Shown: positions 1-10,700, numbered from the stretch's first letter. The stretch: 64,000 bases of DNA from CAYRJD01 sp965212125 (GCA_965212125.1 OZ243045.1:806001-870000); one strand, 5' to 3'. The notes: generated by a model from the sequence alone, not told the origin. Translations and numbers: made by a program.

Positions 1-2
1 CG

Positions 3-1106
3 CCCGGCGCGCAGGAAAGCGAAACCATCACCTCCGGGTCAATCGCCGCGGCGGTAGGCGGCGTTACCGCTTGCGTGATGATGCCCAACACGCTGCCGCC
101 CATCGACAGCGTTGCAATGATGCAAGAAGTGCTGGCGCTCACCGCCGGAGCGCCCTGCGATGTGCGCACTTCGGCCTGCGTGTCGGTCACCCGTGCAGGG
201 GAGCGCACGGTTGATTTTGCCGCGCTGCACGCAGCCGGCGTGCGCGTATTTACCGACGATGGCGATGCGGTAGCCGACGACGCAGTCATGGAGGCCGCGC
301 TGGCAGCGACAACCACGCTGCCGGGAGCGGTCATCAGCCAGCACGCCGAAGACCCGACCATGGTGGCCGGTGGGGTTATCAACTCCGGCGCAGTAGCACA
401 GCAGCTAGGCGTGCCGGGTCGGCCGGGGGAGGCCGAGGAAACCATCGTGGTGCGTGACCTTGAGCTAGCGCGCCGAACCGGCGGGCGCTATCACGTCTTG
501 CATCTCTCCACCGCCGGTGCGTTGGCAGCGGTGCGATCCGCAAAGGCCGCAGGCGTAAATGTGACCGCAGAGGTAACGCCGCAACATCTGGTGCTCACCG
601 AAGAAGACGTGCCACGGCTTGGCACTGACGGAAAGATGAACCCACCGCTGCGGCGTGCAACCGACGTTGGCGCGTTGCGTGCCGGGCTGGCAGATGGTGC
701 GTTGGATGCGGTCGCCACCGATCACGCACCGCACAGCGCACACCTAAAGGCGCTTTCGCTAGCCGAGGCGCCGCCGGGGATGCTGGGGGTAGAGACAATG
801 GCGGCAGTGCTTTGGACCGAGATGGTTGCTACCGGCGAGATTTCGCCACGCCGCTTTGTGCAGGTCACCTCTAGCAGCCCCGCAGCAATCGCGGGCATAG
901 CCGAGCACGGCCGACCGATCGCTGTTGGCGAACCCGCCAACCTGGTCGTGTTCGACCCGAAGCAAACCTGGACCGTTGATCGTGCCAGCCTGCACAGCCG
1001 CAGTGAAAACACTCCGTGGCACGGTCGCAGCCTGATTGGTCGCCCTCGCCATACAGTGTTAGCTGGTGCGGCCGTGGTGGTCGACGCTGTGCCCGCGCTG
1101 GATTAG
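3..1106 (+). CDS. pyrC: Dihydroorotase, 5'-truncated by window edge
   Basis: This enzyme interconverts carbamoyl-aspartate and dihydroorotate, the third step of de novo pyrimidine synthesis, in the cytoplasm. The reading frame is open from the first base and begins inside the conserved N-terminal block (PG..ESETITSGS, then GGVT, then MMPNTLPP), so the metal-binding HxH and the real start lie upstream of the window. Later landmarks are the zinc-binding His of YHVLHLST and the catalytic Asp/His in ATDHAPHS. A C-terminal amidohydrolase segment (PANLVVFDP) completes it. The stop TAG at 1104-1106 sits inside a 12-bp direct repeat. pyrF lies about 58 kb away, so the pyrimidine genes are not one operon here. 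Identification is firm. Confidence 0.93.
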   Translation, partial: PGAQESETITSGSIAAAVGGVTACVMMPNTLPPIDSVAMMQEVLALTAGAPCDVRTSACVSVTRAGERTVDFAALHAAGVRVFTDDGDAVADDAVMEAALAATTTLPGAVISQHAEDPTMVAGGVINSGAVAQQLGVPGRPGEAEETIVVRDLELARRTGGRYHVLHLSTAGALAAVRSAKAAGVNVTAEVTPQHLVLTEEDVPRLGTDGKMNPPLRRATDVGALRAGLADGALDAVATDHAPHSAHLKALSLAEAPPGMLGVETMAAVLWTEMVATGEISPRRFVQVTSSSPAAIAGIAEHGRPIAVGEPANLVVFDPKQTWTVDRASLHSRSENTPWHGRSLIGRPRHTVLAGAAVVVDAVPALD

Positions 1107-1130
1107 CCAGCCAGCACGGGATTAGCCAGC
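1100..1130 (+). repeat. 12-bp direct repeat at the pyrC stop
   Basis: GGATTAGCCAGC at 1100-1111 (holding stop TAG 1104-1106) and at 1119-1130, offset 19. Confidence 0.95.
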
Positions 1131-1143
1131 ACCGGAACAACTG

Positions 1144-2196
1144 ATGACTGACCCACACGCACCCAAATCCGCCGTGCTGCTTGCCAATCCACAGGCGCAT
1201 TCCGGCAAGGGCGCACAACTACAGCAAGCAGTAGTGGTGAAGCTGACCCATGAGGCGGCTCATCAAGACGTGGCGCTGCGCATTGAACGCACCCACAACG
1301 GAGCGGAGCTGCGGGAGGCGGCCGCCTCAGCAGCCAGCCAGGGCGAACGGGTCATCGTCATGGGCGGCGACGGCAGCGTCCATCAGGCGGTGAACGGCGT
1401 GGCTGGCACTGGCGCAGGGCTCGGCATTATTGCGGCTGGCACCGGCAATGATTTCGCTCGGGCAATGGGGCTGCCCGTGATTTCACCCAAGATGCGAGCC
1501 AGCAAAGCGACCCCGTTGATTGCCTCAGCCGTAAGAGCGTGCTTGCAAAATCCAACAGACGTGGATGCGTTGGCGATCACCTCATCTGGCAGCGGCGACA
1601 ACCCGTCTGGCAGCGGCGGCTCCGCTGACAGCCCAGTGCTGTGGTCGCACTCAATCGCTACCTGCGGCTTTGCGGTTGACGCCGACAATCGTGCCAGTCG
1701 CCTTGCTTGGCCGAAGGGACCCAGCAAATACACCATCGCATCCGCTTTAGAGGCGCTTAAATTGAAAAAGGTTCGCTATGCCATCACCGTTGACGGCAAC
1801 CGCCAAGAAATGGACGCCGTGCTGGTGGCGCTGGCGAACACGGACAGCTTCGGCGGCGGCTACTTCATAGCGCCCGAAGCCGACTCCACCGATGGCTTGA
1901 TTGATCTTGTAGTCATCGGGCCGACCACCTCAATGAGGTTTCTGCGGTTGATGCCTGCCACCCGCAAGGGGCGACATATCTCACATCCGCAGGTCAGTAC
2001 CATGCGGGGTAAGCGGATTGAAATTGAGCGCCTGGATGATGAAGCCGACAATGGAAGCAACGGGGACGCATCAGAAAACGCAGGTCCGCAAGTACGAGCC
2101 GATGGGGAGCCGATTGGCGACTTCCCGATTGACGTGAAAATAGTGCCCAACGCCTTGCGTATTGCGGGCGCCGTTCCGTGCACGTTGATTAGCTAG
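1144..2196 (+). CDS. Diacylglycerol kinase / lipid kinase family protein
   Basis: A 350-residue member of the DAGK catalytic family, which phosphorylates diacylglycerol or related lipids with ATP at the membrane. GGDGS at residues 74-78 is the nucleotide-binding signature (usual GGDGT), and GTGNDFAR at about 99-106 is the second family motif. The C-terminal beta-rich half runs to residue 350. A Ser/Gly-rich insertion at about 142-158, encoded by imperfect DNA repeats, interrupts the region between the motifs and is not part of the usual fold. The ATG at 1144 follows the pyrC stop by 37 nt with no clear Shine-Dalgarno. The exact lipid substrate cannot be read from sequence. Confidence 0.88.
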   Translation: MTDPHAPKSAVLLANPQAHSGKGAQLQQAVVVKLTHEAAHQDVALRIERTHNGAELREAAASAASQGERVIVMGGDGSVHQAVNGVAGTGAGLGIIAAGTGNDFARAMGLPVISPKMRASKATPLIASAVRACLQNPTDVDALAITSSGSGDNPSGSGGSADSPVLWSHSIATCGFAVDADNRASRLAWPKGPSKYTIASALEALKLKKVRYAITVDGNRQEMDAVLVALANTDSFGGGYFIAPEADSTDGLIDLVVIGPTTSMRFLRLMPATRKGRHISHPQVSTMRGKRIEIERLDDEADNGSNGDASENAGPQVRADGEPIGDFPIDVKIVPNALRIAGAVPCTLIS

Positions 2197-2246
2197 CCGT
2201 TGACCGCCTACGCCTACCCGTTGACCACTTGGATTTAGCGCCCGTC

Positions 2247-2582
2247 ATGACCGCCACAGGCACTTCCGCAGCAGGCACCGCCGCAGCCGAAGCCGATCCA
2301 ACGCGCACGCTGCACTGGTCAATCTTGATTTCGGCGGTGCGCTGCACGCTGACCTATGTAGTCCTGCCCTTCATAGCGCCCTTCATTGGCTTGGCGCCCG
2401 GCGTCGGCCCGTACATCGGCATCCCGCTCGCCTGCGTGGGAATAGTCGCCAACGGCTACAGCATCAAGCGGTACTGGGGTAGCGACCACCGCTGGAAGTG
2501 GCCCGTCAGCGCCATAAACGTCGGGCTAATCGTGCTGCTGACGATTCTGCTGATACTTGACATTACCCAAGTGCTTAGTTGA
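2247..2582 (+). CDS. Small three-helix membrane protein, function unknown
   Basis: An integral membrane protein of about 111 residues with three hydrophobic segments: one after the HWS.. sequence, one around GPYIGIPLACVGIVANG, and one near the C-terminus. A polar loop (KRYWGSDHRWKW) joins the last two. An upstream TTG at 2229 is in frame and would add six residues; the ATG at 2247 is preferred only because it is the stronger codon. The stop TGA at 2580-2582 overlaps the TTG start of the MFS gene (TTGA), so the two are probably translated together. I do not recognise the family; an accessory subunit to the transporter is possible but unproven. Confidence 0.7.
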   Translation: MTATGTSAAGTAAAEADPTRTLHWSILISAVRCTLTYVVLPFIAPFIGLAPGVGPYIGIPLACVGIVANGYSIKRYWGSDHRWKWPVSAINVGLIVLLTILLILDITQVLS

Positions 2583-4000
2583 GTAGCGAGCCTCTGAGCA
2601 CCGAGCCTCTGAGCACCGAGCCGCGCACCGAGGCCGCCGCCAGCGAAAAATCTGCTTCCAACAAGTTCGGTCGCAATAAGTTCGGCCGCACCACGATCAT
2701 CATCATCACGGCGGGCTCAATCATTGCGTCCATAACGCTGGGCGTGCGGGCGACCATGGGGCTCTACATAGAGCCCATCGAAGATGCCTTGGGGGTCAGC
2801 ACCGCCACGCTCGGGCTGACCTTTGCGCTGCAAAACTTGGTGTGGGGGCTGGGCCAGCCCATTGCCGGCGCGCTGGCCGACCGTTTCGGTTCGGTGCGGG
2901 TGCTGATCGCCGGGGCGGGCATTTACGCCGCCGGGCTGATCGTGATGGCCAATGCGACCGGCGCTTTCACGCTGCATTTGGGCGGGGGAGTGATAGTGGG
3001 ATTCGGGTTGGCGGCTGCTTCGTTCACCGTGGTGCTTGCGTCAATCGGTCGCTTGGTTGATGAGAAGCACAGGTCAACCGCACTTGGGCTGGTGACCGCA
3101 TGCGGATCTATCGGGCATTTTTTGTTAGTGCCGATTGCGGGGCTGCTGATCGACGCTGTGAACTGGTCAAACACGCTGGTTGTGATGGCGATCATCACCG
3201 TGGCGATAGTTCTAGTTGTGCGACCGCTGCGCAGTCGTTCGTATCAGCCGCCTGCCAAACCGGCAGACACTGGGCTGATAGGCACGGGTCCGGCAGGCCT
3301 AGGGCCACAAGCGGGTAACGCCCAAGCGTTGGCAGATGCCGCGCAGGCAGCCAACGGCCAGACGCCAGCGCCGCCGCCCACCCTGCGCCAAACCTTGAAG
3401 GTCGCATCCGGGCACCGCAGCTACCTGATGCTCAACGCCGCATTTTTTGCGTGCGGCTTCCACGTCACATTCATTGCGCTTCACCTGCCGAAGCACCTGA
3501 CCGACGAAGGGCAAACCGACAGCCTCGCCACGCTGGCGCTCGCATCCATTGGGCTTTTCAACGTGATCGGCGCGTTTAGCGCGGGCGCACTAGGAGCGAA
3601 GCGCGACAACTCCAAACTGCTCAGCGTCATTTACGCCAGCCGTGCGGCAGCCATCGGCATTTTCCTGCTGCTGCCGTCAAACACGGTGACGGTGCTCTTA
3701 TTCGGCGTGGCGCTGGGCTTGCTCTGGCTTGCCACGGTGCCGCTCACTTCTGCCATCGTGCTCAGCCAGTTCGGCCCCACCCACGCCGGCACGCTGTTCG
3801 GCCTGGTTTTCTGGTCGCATCAGGTTGGCGCTTTTGTCGGCGCATACGGCGCTGGCATTGCCCGTGACGCAACCGGCAGCTACACGCTTTGGTGGTGGGT
3901 GTGTATTGCCGTGGCGCTCATGGCGGCCACGCTGCATCTGCGCATTAGCGACGCACCCGTGGAGATGGAGCCGGAACAGAGCCAGCCGATCGCTAGCTGA
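2579..4000 (+). CDS. Major facilitator superfamily transporter
   Basis: A 473-residue MFS permease with about twelve hydrophobic segments. It has the MFS loop motif after helix 2 (GALADRFG, residues about 99-106) and a long central cytoplasmic loop at about 220-270 rich in Ala/Gln/Pro. It would exchange small molecules across the inner membrane; layout resembles oxalate/formate or monocarboxylate-type MFS members, but substrate is unassigned. The start is a TTG overlapping the previous stop. The N-terminus is repetitive at DNA level (PLSTE twice, NKFGR twice), so the first 35 residues are likely disordered. Its stop lies in an 18-bp direct repeat whose second copy carries the fhs stop on the other strand. 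Confidence 0.87.
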   Translation: MSSEPLSTEPLSTEPRTEAAASEKSASNKFGRNKFGRTTIIIITAGSIIASITLGVRATMGLYIEPIEDALGVSTATLGLTFALQNLVWGLGQPIAGALADRFGSVRVLIAGAGIYAAGLIVMANATGAFTLHLGGGVIVGFGLAAASFTVVLASIGRLVDEKHRSTALGLVTACGSIGHFLLVPIAGLLIDAVNWSNTLVVMAIITVAIVLVVRPLRSRSYQPPAKPADTGLIGTGPAGLGPQAGNAQALADAAQAANGQTPAPPPTLRQTLKVASGHRSYLMLNAAFFACGFHVTFIALHLPKHLTDEGQTDSLATLALASIGLFNVIGAFSAGALGAKRDNSKLLSVIYASRAAAIGIFLLLPSNTVTVLLFGVALGLLWLATVPLTSAIVLSQFGPTHAGTLFGLVFWSHQVGAFVGAYGAGIARDATGSYTLWWWVCIAVALMAATLHLRISDAPVEMEPEQSQPIAS

Positions 4001-4026
4001 GCCGGCGCCCGATCGCTAGCTGAGCC
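3986..4026. repeat. 18-bp perfect direct repeat spanning two convergent stop codons
   Basis: CCGATCGCTAGCTGAGCC occurs at 3986-4003 and again at 4009-4026. The first copy holds the MFS stop (TGA 3998-4000) and the second the fhs stop (TAG on the minus strand, 4016-4018). Each copy contains the palindromes CGATCG and GCTAGC. Confidence 0.95.
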
Positions 4027-5719
4027 CGACTATCTCACCATCGGCGTCAAGGTCGATATGGCTGGCCGCAGGGTCGCTGCCCAGCCCGGGCATAGTCCTA
4101 ATGTCGCCGCAAATCGGCGTTACGAATCCCGCACCGACCGACGCCCGCACCTCACGCACCGGCAAAGTCCAGCCCGTCGGAGCGCCCTTCAGCGCCGCAT
4201 CGGCCGACAGCGAAAGGTGCGTTTTGGCGATGCAAACCGGCAGGTCGCCCAGCCCGTTCTTCTCCAGCGCATTCAACTCACGATTTGCCCGTGCGCTGTA
4301 CGACACATCGGCGGCGCCGTAAATCTGCGTGGCGACGGTGCGGACCTTGTCTCGCAGCGGCATTTCGCTGCCGTAGAGCAGCTCAAACTTGCTGGGCTCT
4401 TGCGCGGCTTCCGCTACCGCTTCGGCCAGGTCGGTAGCGCCGCGCCCGCCGTCGCTGAAATGCGTGCAGCGAGCGACACGGGCGCCGCTTGCAGCGGCAA
4501 TCTCTTCAATGGCGACCAGGTCGGCTTCGTGGTCGGCGGGAAACTGATTCACCGCCACCACCGGTGTAACCCCATGCAGGCGGACGTTCTCGATTTGCTT
4601 GCGCAGGTTGGCGCCGCCGGCGTGAACCTCATCTGGATTCTGCGCCAGCAACTCTTCCGGCAGCGGCCGACCTGCCACGATGTGGTGATTGCCGCTGTGC
4701 GATTTCAGGCCTCGCACCGTGGCGACCACGACGGCTGCGTCCGGGGTGATGCCCGAATAGCGGCACTTGATGTTGAAGAACCGCTCGGCACCCAGGTCGG
4801 CTCCGAAGCCGGCCTCGGTCAGCAAGAAGTCGCCCATCCGCAGCCCCAGCTGGTCGGCGACAATAGAAGAGTTGCCGGTGGCGATGTTGCCGAACGGGCC
4901 GGTGTGAACCAAGGCGGGCGTGCCCTCCAGAGTTTGCATCAGGTTGGGTTTCAGGGCTTCTTGCAGCAGCACCGCCATCGACCCTGCGGCGCTGATGTCT
5001 TCGGCCGTTATCGGATCGCGGGCTTTGGAATAGCCCAGCACGATGCGACCCAGCCGGGCACGCAGATCGGCCTCAGACGTGGCGAGAGCCAAGATGGCCA
5101 TCACCTCTGACGCAGCCGTTATGTCAAAGCCGCTCTCACGAGGGATGCCGTCTTGGCGCCCGCCGAGGCCGATGGTGATGTTGCGCAGCGCTCGGTCGTT
5201 TATGTCGAGCACCCGCCGCCAGGTGATGCGGTGGATGTCCAGGTCAAGCTTGTTGGCGTGAAAAAGATGCGCGTCAAGCATCGCTGCGCACAGGTTGTGG
5301 GCGGCGGTGACGGCGTGCATGTCGCCGGTCAGGTGCAGGTTCAGCAGCTCGATCGGCACCACTTGGCTGTAGCCGCCGCCCGCGGCGCCGCCCTTTATGC
5401 CGAATGTGGGTCCCATTGACGGCTGGCGAATGGTGATGGCGGCTCGGCGGCCGATGTGGGCGAAGGCTTGGCCGAGTCCGACCGTGGTGGTGGTTTTGCC
5501 TTCGCCTAATGGGGTGGGGGAGATGGCGGTGACGACCACGTACTTGGCTTTGGGGCGGTCGGCCATCTCGTGGGCGGCGCGCAGATTTATCTTGGCGGCC
5601 TTGCCGGCGCCGAACATCTCTAGGCAGTCGGGCGGGATCGCACACTCCTTAGCGATCTCATCAAGCGGGCGCAGCTGTGCCCGGCGAGAGATCGTCAGGT
5701 CGTCTTCGGGCTTAGCCAA
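4016..5719 (-). CDS. fhs: Formate--tetrahydrofolate ligase
   Basis: Cytoplasmic enzyme joining formate to tetrahydrofolate using ATP to make 10-formyl-THF for one-carbon metabolism. The 567 residues match the usual bacterial length of about 555. The nucleotide-binding loop TPLGEGKTTT sits at residues 69-78, followed by conserved RQPSMGPTFGIKGGAAGGG and NLHLTGDMHAVTAAHNL. C-terminal blocks (TGDIMTMPGL-like GDIRTMPGLG) are present. The start is a TTG at 5719 that overlaps the proS stop by 8 nt, indicating co-transcription from the proS promoter. Confidence 0.96.
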   Translation of the reverse strand: MAKPEDDLTISRRAQLRPLDEIAKECAIPPDCLEMFGAGKAAKINLRAAHEMADRPKAKYVVVTAISPTPLGEGKTTTTVGLGQAFAHIGRRAAITIRQPSMGPTFGIKGGAAGGGYSQVVPIELLNLHLTGDMHAVTAAHNLCAAMLDAHLFHANKLDLDIHRITWRRVLDINDRALRNITIGLGGRQDGIPRESGFDITAASEVMAILALATSEADLRARLGRIVLGYSKARDPITAEDISAAGSMAVLLQEALKPNLMQTLEGTPALVHTGPFGNIATGNSSIVADQLGLRMGDFLLTEAGFGADLGAERFFNIKCRYSGITPDAAVVVATVRGLKSHSGNHHIVAGRPLPEELLAQNPDEVHAGGANLRKQIENVRLHGVTPVVAVNQFPADHEADLVAIEEIAAASGARVARCTHFSDGGRGATDLAEAVAEAAQEPSKFELLYGSEMPLRDKVRTVATQIYGAADVSYSARANRELNALEKNGLGDLPVCIAKTHLSLSADAALKGAPTGWTLPVREVRASVGAGFVTPICGDIRTMPGLGSDPAASHIDLDADGEIVGLS

Positions 5720-7454
5720 GGCGAGCCTGTCTAACTATTTCCGCAACGGTTGCCGCAGCCTGGTCGTGGGGGAGTAGCTGGGGCTCGCCGCCGCTGCGTT
5801 GGTTGTGTTCGACCTGGCTGTCTTTCATGCTGCGAGCGCCCACGGTTATACGGTGCGGTATGCCGATCAGCTCTGCGTCGGCGAACTTCACGCCGGGTCG
5901 GGCTGCACGATCATCGAGCAGCACATCAACGCCTGCGACTTCCAGATCGGCGGCGATGGTTTGCGCGGCGGCGCTCAACTGCTCATCATCGGGGTCTAGC
6001 AAGGTCACGACAACCTCAAACGGGGCTATCGAAACCGGCCAGATCAGCCCGCGCTCGTCGTTGTGAACCTCTGCCACCGCCGCCATCGCCCGTCCGATGC
6101 CGATGCCGTAGCTGCCCATAATCGGCGTCGCCGCCTTGCCGTCGGCGTCTAGCACCGACACCTCTAGCGCTTCGCAATACTTGCGTCCCAGCTTGAAGAT
6201 GTGGCCGACCTCGATGCAGCGAATCACCTGCAGCTGCCCGCCGCAGCGCACGCATGTCTCGCCAGCTTGCACCTCACGCAGGTCTGCCCAATCGGCCACG
6301 CTGATGTCGCGCTCCATGCTCACCGCCCGCAGATGCCAGTCGTCTTCGTTGGCGCCGGTAACGAGATTGACCCGGCCCTGCAGTGCTTGGTCGGCAATGA
6401 TGCGCAGACCGCTAACGCCGACCGCTCCCAGGCTGCCGGGATGCGCTCCGAGCAGGGCAAAGATCTGCTCGGCTTCGGCGGGATGTAGTTCCTTGGCGCC
6501 GGTGTAGTCAGTCAGCTTCACCAGATTTAGCTGATGATCGCCGCGCATCAGTGCCAGCAGCGGCTCGCCGTCGGCTACGAGCACCAGCGTTTTGATTTGG
6601 TTTGCAGCGGCAGCGGCCGGGTCGAACTGCTCTAGTGCCTCGATGGTTCGCACGTCCGGCGTGGCAAAGCGCTCAAGCTGTGCCGGTTCGTCAGGCGCGT
6701 CGTCGGAGCCGTCCGCCGCTTGCTCCGGCACCAGCACCGACTGCGCCAGCTCAACGTTGGCGCGGTAGTCACAATCGGGCGAGCTACACACCGCCACGTC
6801 GTCTTCGCCTGCGGGCGAGGGCACCATGAACTCCACGCTGGCCGACCCGCCCATTGCGCCCGAAGAGGCATCGACCGGCAGCGCCCCCACGCCCAGCCGA
6901 TCAAAAATCTTGACATAAGCGCCGTGATGCGCATTGAACGACTTGTCAAGCCCGCCCTCGTCAAGATCAAAGCTGTAGGAATCCTTCATGGCGAACTCAC
7001 GCACACGCAACAGCCCGCTCTTGGGGCGTGGCTCGTCCCGAAACTTGAACTGGATCTGATACCAAGCCTGCGGTAGCTCCTTGTAGGAGTTCAGTTCCAG
7101 CGCTAGCGACGCCATGGCCTCTTCGTGTGTCATCGCCAGTGCCAGGTCACGATTTGAGCGGTCCTGCAGGCGAAACATTTCCTCGCCCATCAGCTCCCAG
7201 CGACCGCTGCGCTGCCACAGATCGGCCGGATGGAGCGCGGGTAGGTGAAACTCTTGCGCGCCGATCGCATTCATTTCCGCACGCACGATGTCAGCGACCT
7301 TGCGGTGAACTCTCTGCCCTAACGGCAGTAGCGAGTAGTGCCCGGCGTGCAGCTGGCGGATGAAGCCGCCGCGCACAAGCAACTGGTGGCTGATGGCTTC
7401 GGCGTCGGCTGGTGCGTCACGCAGGGTTGGAATAAATGTGGTCGACCAGCGCAT
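5712..7454 (-). CDS. proS: Prolyl-tRNA synthetase, bacterial type
   Basis: Charges tRNA-Pro with proline. The 580 residues have the bacterial-type order: N-terminal class II core with motif 2 (FRDEPRPKSGLLRVREF), then an inserted YbaK-like editing domain at about 230-390, then motif 3 (GSYGIGIGRAMAA), then an anticodon-binding domain. The ATG at 7454 lies 6 nt after TATCCT on the minus strand, which fits a leaderless transcript and supports this start. fhs follows with an 8-nt overlap. Confidence 0.96.
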   Translation of the reverse strand: MRWSTTFIPTLRDAPADAEAISHQLLVRGGFIRQLHAGHYSLLPLGQRVHRKVADIVRAEMNAIGAQEFHLPALHPADLWQRSGRWELMGEEMFRLQDRSNRDLALAMTHEEAMASLALELNSYKELPQAWYQIQFKFRDEPRPKSGLLRVREFAMKDSYSFDLDEGGLDKSFNAHHGAYVKIFDRLGVGALPVDASSGAMGGSASVEFMVPSPAGEDDVAVCSSPDCDYRANVELAQSVLVPEQAADGSDDAPDEPAQLERFATPDVRTIEALEQFDPAAAAANQIKTLVLVADGEPLLALMRGDHQLNLVKLTDYTGAKELHPAEAEQIFALLGAHPGSLGAVGVSGLRIIADQALQGRVNLVTGANEDDWHLRAVSMERDISVADWADLREVQAGETCVRCGGQLQVIRCIEVGHIFKLGRKYCEALEVSVLDADGKAATPIMGSYGIGIGRAMAAVAEVHNDERGLIWPVSIAPFEVVVTLLDPDDEQLSAAAQTIAADLEVAGVDVLLDDRAARPGVKFADAELIGIPHRITVGARSMKDSQVEHNQRSGGEPQLLPHDQAAATVAEIVRQARLG

Positions 7455-7466
7455 AGCCGCAGGATA
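7455..7466 (-). promoter_or_regulatory. proS -10 box, leaderless arrangement
   Basis: TATCCT on the minus strand (7461-7466) is separated from the proS ATG by 6 nt, so transcription should begin at or next to the start codon. No Shine-Dalgarno is present. Confidence 0.6.
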
Positions 7467-7763
7467 AGGATATGGCTAGCGGCCGCACGGACTGGCGGGC
7501 GCACGGGTTGCTAGGCGCATGATCGGGCATGCGTTTCGAGGGTGCGTTGTTTCGGCGGCGGCCTCCACTAGCCTGGGTTGCTACGTAAGCGCTGTCAACA
7601 AGACATTGCGGCTGCGGTGTGGCGTCGCTTAAGAACAATGTCGCCAGCACACCAGTGCCACTGACGCTTACTTGACCGGGCCACACAGCTAGCCCTCAGC
7701 CCGCGGACTTGCTCCTGCAAATCATCCGCCCAGACCAACCAACCAGGTTTACCGATACTGAAC
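7467..7763. other. Intergenic region between divergent proS and SNF2 gene
   Basis: About 300 bp without a convincing gene. It holds an inverted repeat with 7-bp arms GACATTG (7602-7608) and CAATGTC (7636-7642) separated by 27 nt, which might bind a regulator or form a weak hairpin. No tRNA fold or riboswitch was recognised. A -10-like GATACT lies close to the SNF2 ATG, but its 4-nt distance is too short to be convincing. Confidence 0.5.
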
Positions 7764-10700
7764 ATGACACCTACCACGGCTACCAAGCGCAAGGTTGCTC
7801 TTGACGGCGCTGCCGGCAGTGCTGCCAGCGGCGCCAGCACGGCTAACGGGAAGTCTCAGCTCGTGCATCTGCGCTGGCAGCAGATCGCCGACCTGGCGTG
7901 GGGTGAAGTTCACGGCACCGCATCCGAAGACACCCTCGCCGCTCTGGCTAGCGATCCGATTCGCTGGGAGGGCGTGCTGCTTGATCTGCTAGAGCAAATC
8001 GACGACTCGCTGCAGACGATCCGCCACCTGCCCCGGCAAACGCGCCGCCAAGTTACGGCCGATTTCCGCAGCGACCTGAACGACCTGACGAAGGCCTATG
8101 TGCGACTCACCGGTCGTGACCCAAGCCCGCCTCAGCCGCTTTCATCCAGTGGTGCCTCGGGCAATGGCAAATCGCTCGGCGGTGACCGTGACGGCCGCCA
8201 CGGCAAACAAGGCGACAAGCGCCGCCGCGGGGAGCCGCAAGGAGCCATTGAGCCCGCCGCATTGCAGCTGTCGTGGGATTCCGGGCGGGTTGTGGCTTGG
8301 CTGGCGGGCGCGAACAGCGAACCCGAAAGCACCGACATGGTGCTGGATCATCTGGCCACAACGGGCGCTATTGAAGGCGCATGGGCGGCGCACAAGCCTG
8401 TGAAGTTGCCGGCGGGCAACGGCGCAATGGCTGTTTCGGCCGAGGCCGTCGTGGCTGATCTTTCAGACATTCTCGGCTGGTTGGTCGCGCTGAGCGGGCC
8501 GACGGCTAGCGCAACCGGTCGGGCTGGCGCTGGCAGCGGCAACGGCGCGAACGGCGCCAGCGCTAACGGCAGCCTCAGCAACGGCACCACCACCGACTCT
8601 GCCGACATAAGTGCCACGGACGTAGCCATAGACGCAGCCGACACCACGGACGCAGCCGACGACATAAACGGCAGCGACACAAACGGCACCGACGTAAACA
8701 CCATCGACCTCGAAGACCAAGACCCCAACGAAATCACCGTCGAAACCGACACCCAACAACTGCTGGGCGACAGCGCCGTTTGGATGCGAACGGTCTGCCT
8801 GGTAGCGGTTGATCTGGTCGCACGTGGACGCACGGTTCCATTGCTGCGACGCATTCGCAGCCCTCGCAATCGCTCCAAACCCGACACGGGCACGTTCAGT
8901 GTGAAATGGCAACCCGCCGTGCTAGCCACCGGTGTGTTGAGTCAACTTGCCGACTCGCTGCCGGCGTCGGTCAAGGCGCTGACGCCCAACGCCGACCCCA
9001 AGGCGCTGATTGAAGAGGTGCTAGGCACAACGGTCAGCGCACTCATGCACAACGTGACGGCACGCATTGAGGTGCCGCAAGCGCCGCACGACCCACGCAC
9101 CCGAGCCGAGCTGATCGAGGCGTATCTGGCAAGCATGGCCGGCGAGCGCTTCACCGCTTCGGCCAGCGTCGGCTCAGAGCTGACACGGCGCTTGGATCAG
9201 TGGGCACGCCCGGTCACCACGCCGGTGCGCTATCCGCTGCTGGTTCAGCTAGACGAACCCGACGAGGCGGGTGCCTGGCATATGTCCGTGCTGGCGCCGG
9301 GACCAAACAACGCACTTGATCCGGTTGAGGTGGCGATGGTCGCTGGCACCACCGGCCACCGAGCCGAGGTGAAGGCGCAGCTGGCACGGCTGGAGCGCTT
9401 GTTGCCGGTGCTTATGCGGCCGGGTGGCAAGCGGCGCGGCGAGGTGATTCTCGATCAAGCCGAGGCGTGGGATCTGATGGCGGTCACGGGTCCGGCGCTA
9501 GAGGACGCCGGGTTCGCCGTGCGGGTTCCGCAGCTGTCTCGTCAAAAGCCCGAAGCTTCGCTGCGCCTGACCGCCGAAGACGATCCCGACAGCGTTTTGG
9601 GTGCCCAGCAGCTAACGGCGGTGAGTTGGACGGCGATGTTCGGCGACATAGAGCTAACGGCGGCGCAAATCCGTGACCTGGCATCGCAAGCTCGCCCGTT
9701 GATTCAAAACCGTGGCACCTGGGTTGCGCTAGATCACGCCGACCTGGCCGAAGCTGCCGCCGCACTGGCAGAACGAGCCGATGTAACTGAACTAACTGGC
9801 GCGCAGATGCTGCGGCAAGCGCTCGGTCTTGAAGGCGCCGCGCTGGCGGGCGGGGTCAGCATCGCTGAGGGCGGTTGGGCGGCTGACCTGTTGGCTGCGG
9901 CGGCAGCGGTTCAGACCGATCCGCCCACCAGGCCCGAAGGATTTACCGGCGAGTTGCGGCACTATCAGGCCGAGGCTTTGGGCTGGCTGGATTTCTTGGA
10001 CGAGGCTGGCCTGGGCGGCTGTCTGGCGCTCGACATGGGGCTCGGCAAAACCCCCACGGTGCTAGCTCGCATCGCGCAAACCGTCTCGCAAGGCAACGGC
10101 TCCACCAGCGCCGCTAGCGCCAGCGACCTGCCGACCTTGGTCATCGCCCCACCCGCCGTCGTGAGCAACTGGGCCAGCGAGTCGGCTCGCTTCACGCCCG
10201 AACTAAAAGTAATGATCCACCACGGATCGGCCCGCGCCGATGCCGACCAGCTGCCGACACAAGTCGCAAAAGCGCACCTCGTAATCACCACCTATGGCAC
10301 AGCCGTACGAGACATAGACGTGTTGTCAGAGCTGCAATGGGATCGAGTGGTAGTCGACGAGGCGCAGGTGATCAAGAACCACAACAGCGAGACCGCCCGC
10401 CAGCTACGCAGACTGCAAGCCCGCACACGCATTGCGCTGACCGGCACGCCGATAGAGAACGGCCTGGCCGACCTGTGGTCGATCATGGATTTCTGCACGC
10501 CCGGGCTGGTGGGGGATCGGGCGCAGTTCATAGCGCACCTGTCAAAGCCCGGCGATGGTGATGCGGCGACCGAGTCGGCTTTGCATGCGTTGAACGGCGT
10601 GCTGGTGTTTCGCCGCACCAAAACTGAGCCTTCCATCGCAGCCGAGCTGCCCGACCGCATTGACGATCTTGACCACTGCACCATGTCGCCCGAGCAGGTC

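Noticed and set aside
4058..5110. Long open frame (350 codons) opposite fhs
   Set aside because: It lies fully antisense to a conserved enzyme, has no start signal and its product looks like reverse-complement artefact of high-GC coding DNA.
8348..8929. 193-codon frame opposite the helZ low-complexity region
   Set aside because: Antisense to a repeat-rich part of a real gene; Ser/Ala/Val content mirrors that repeat.
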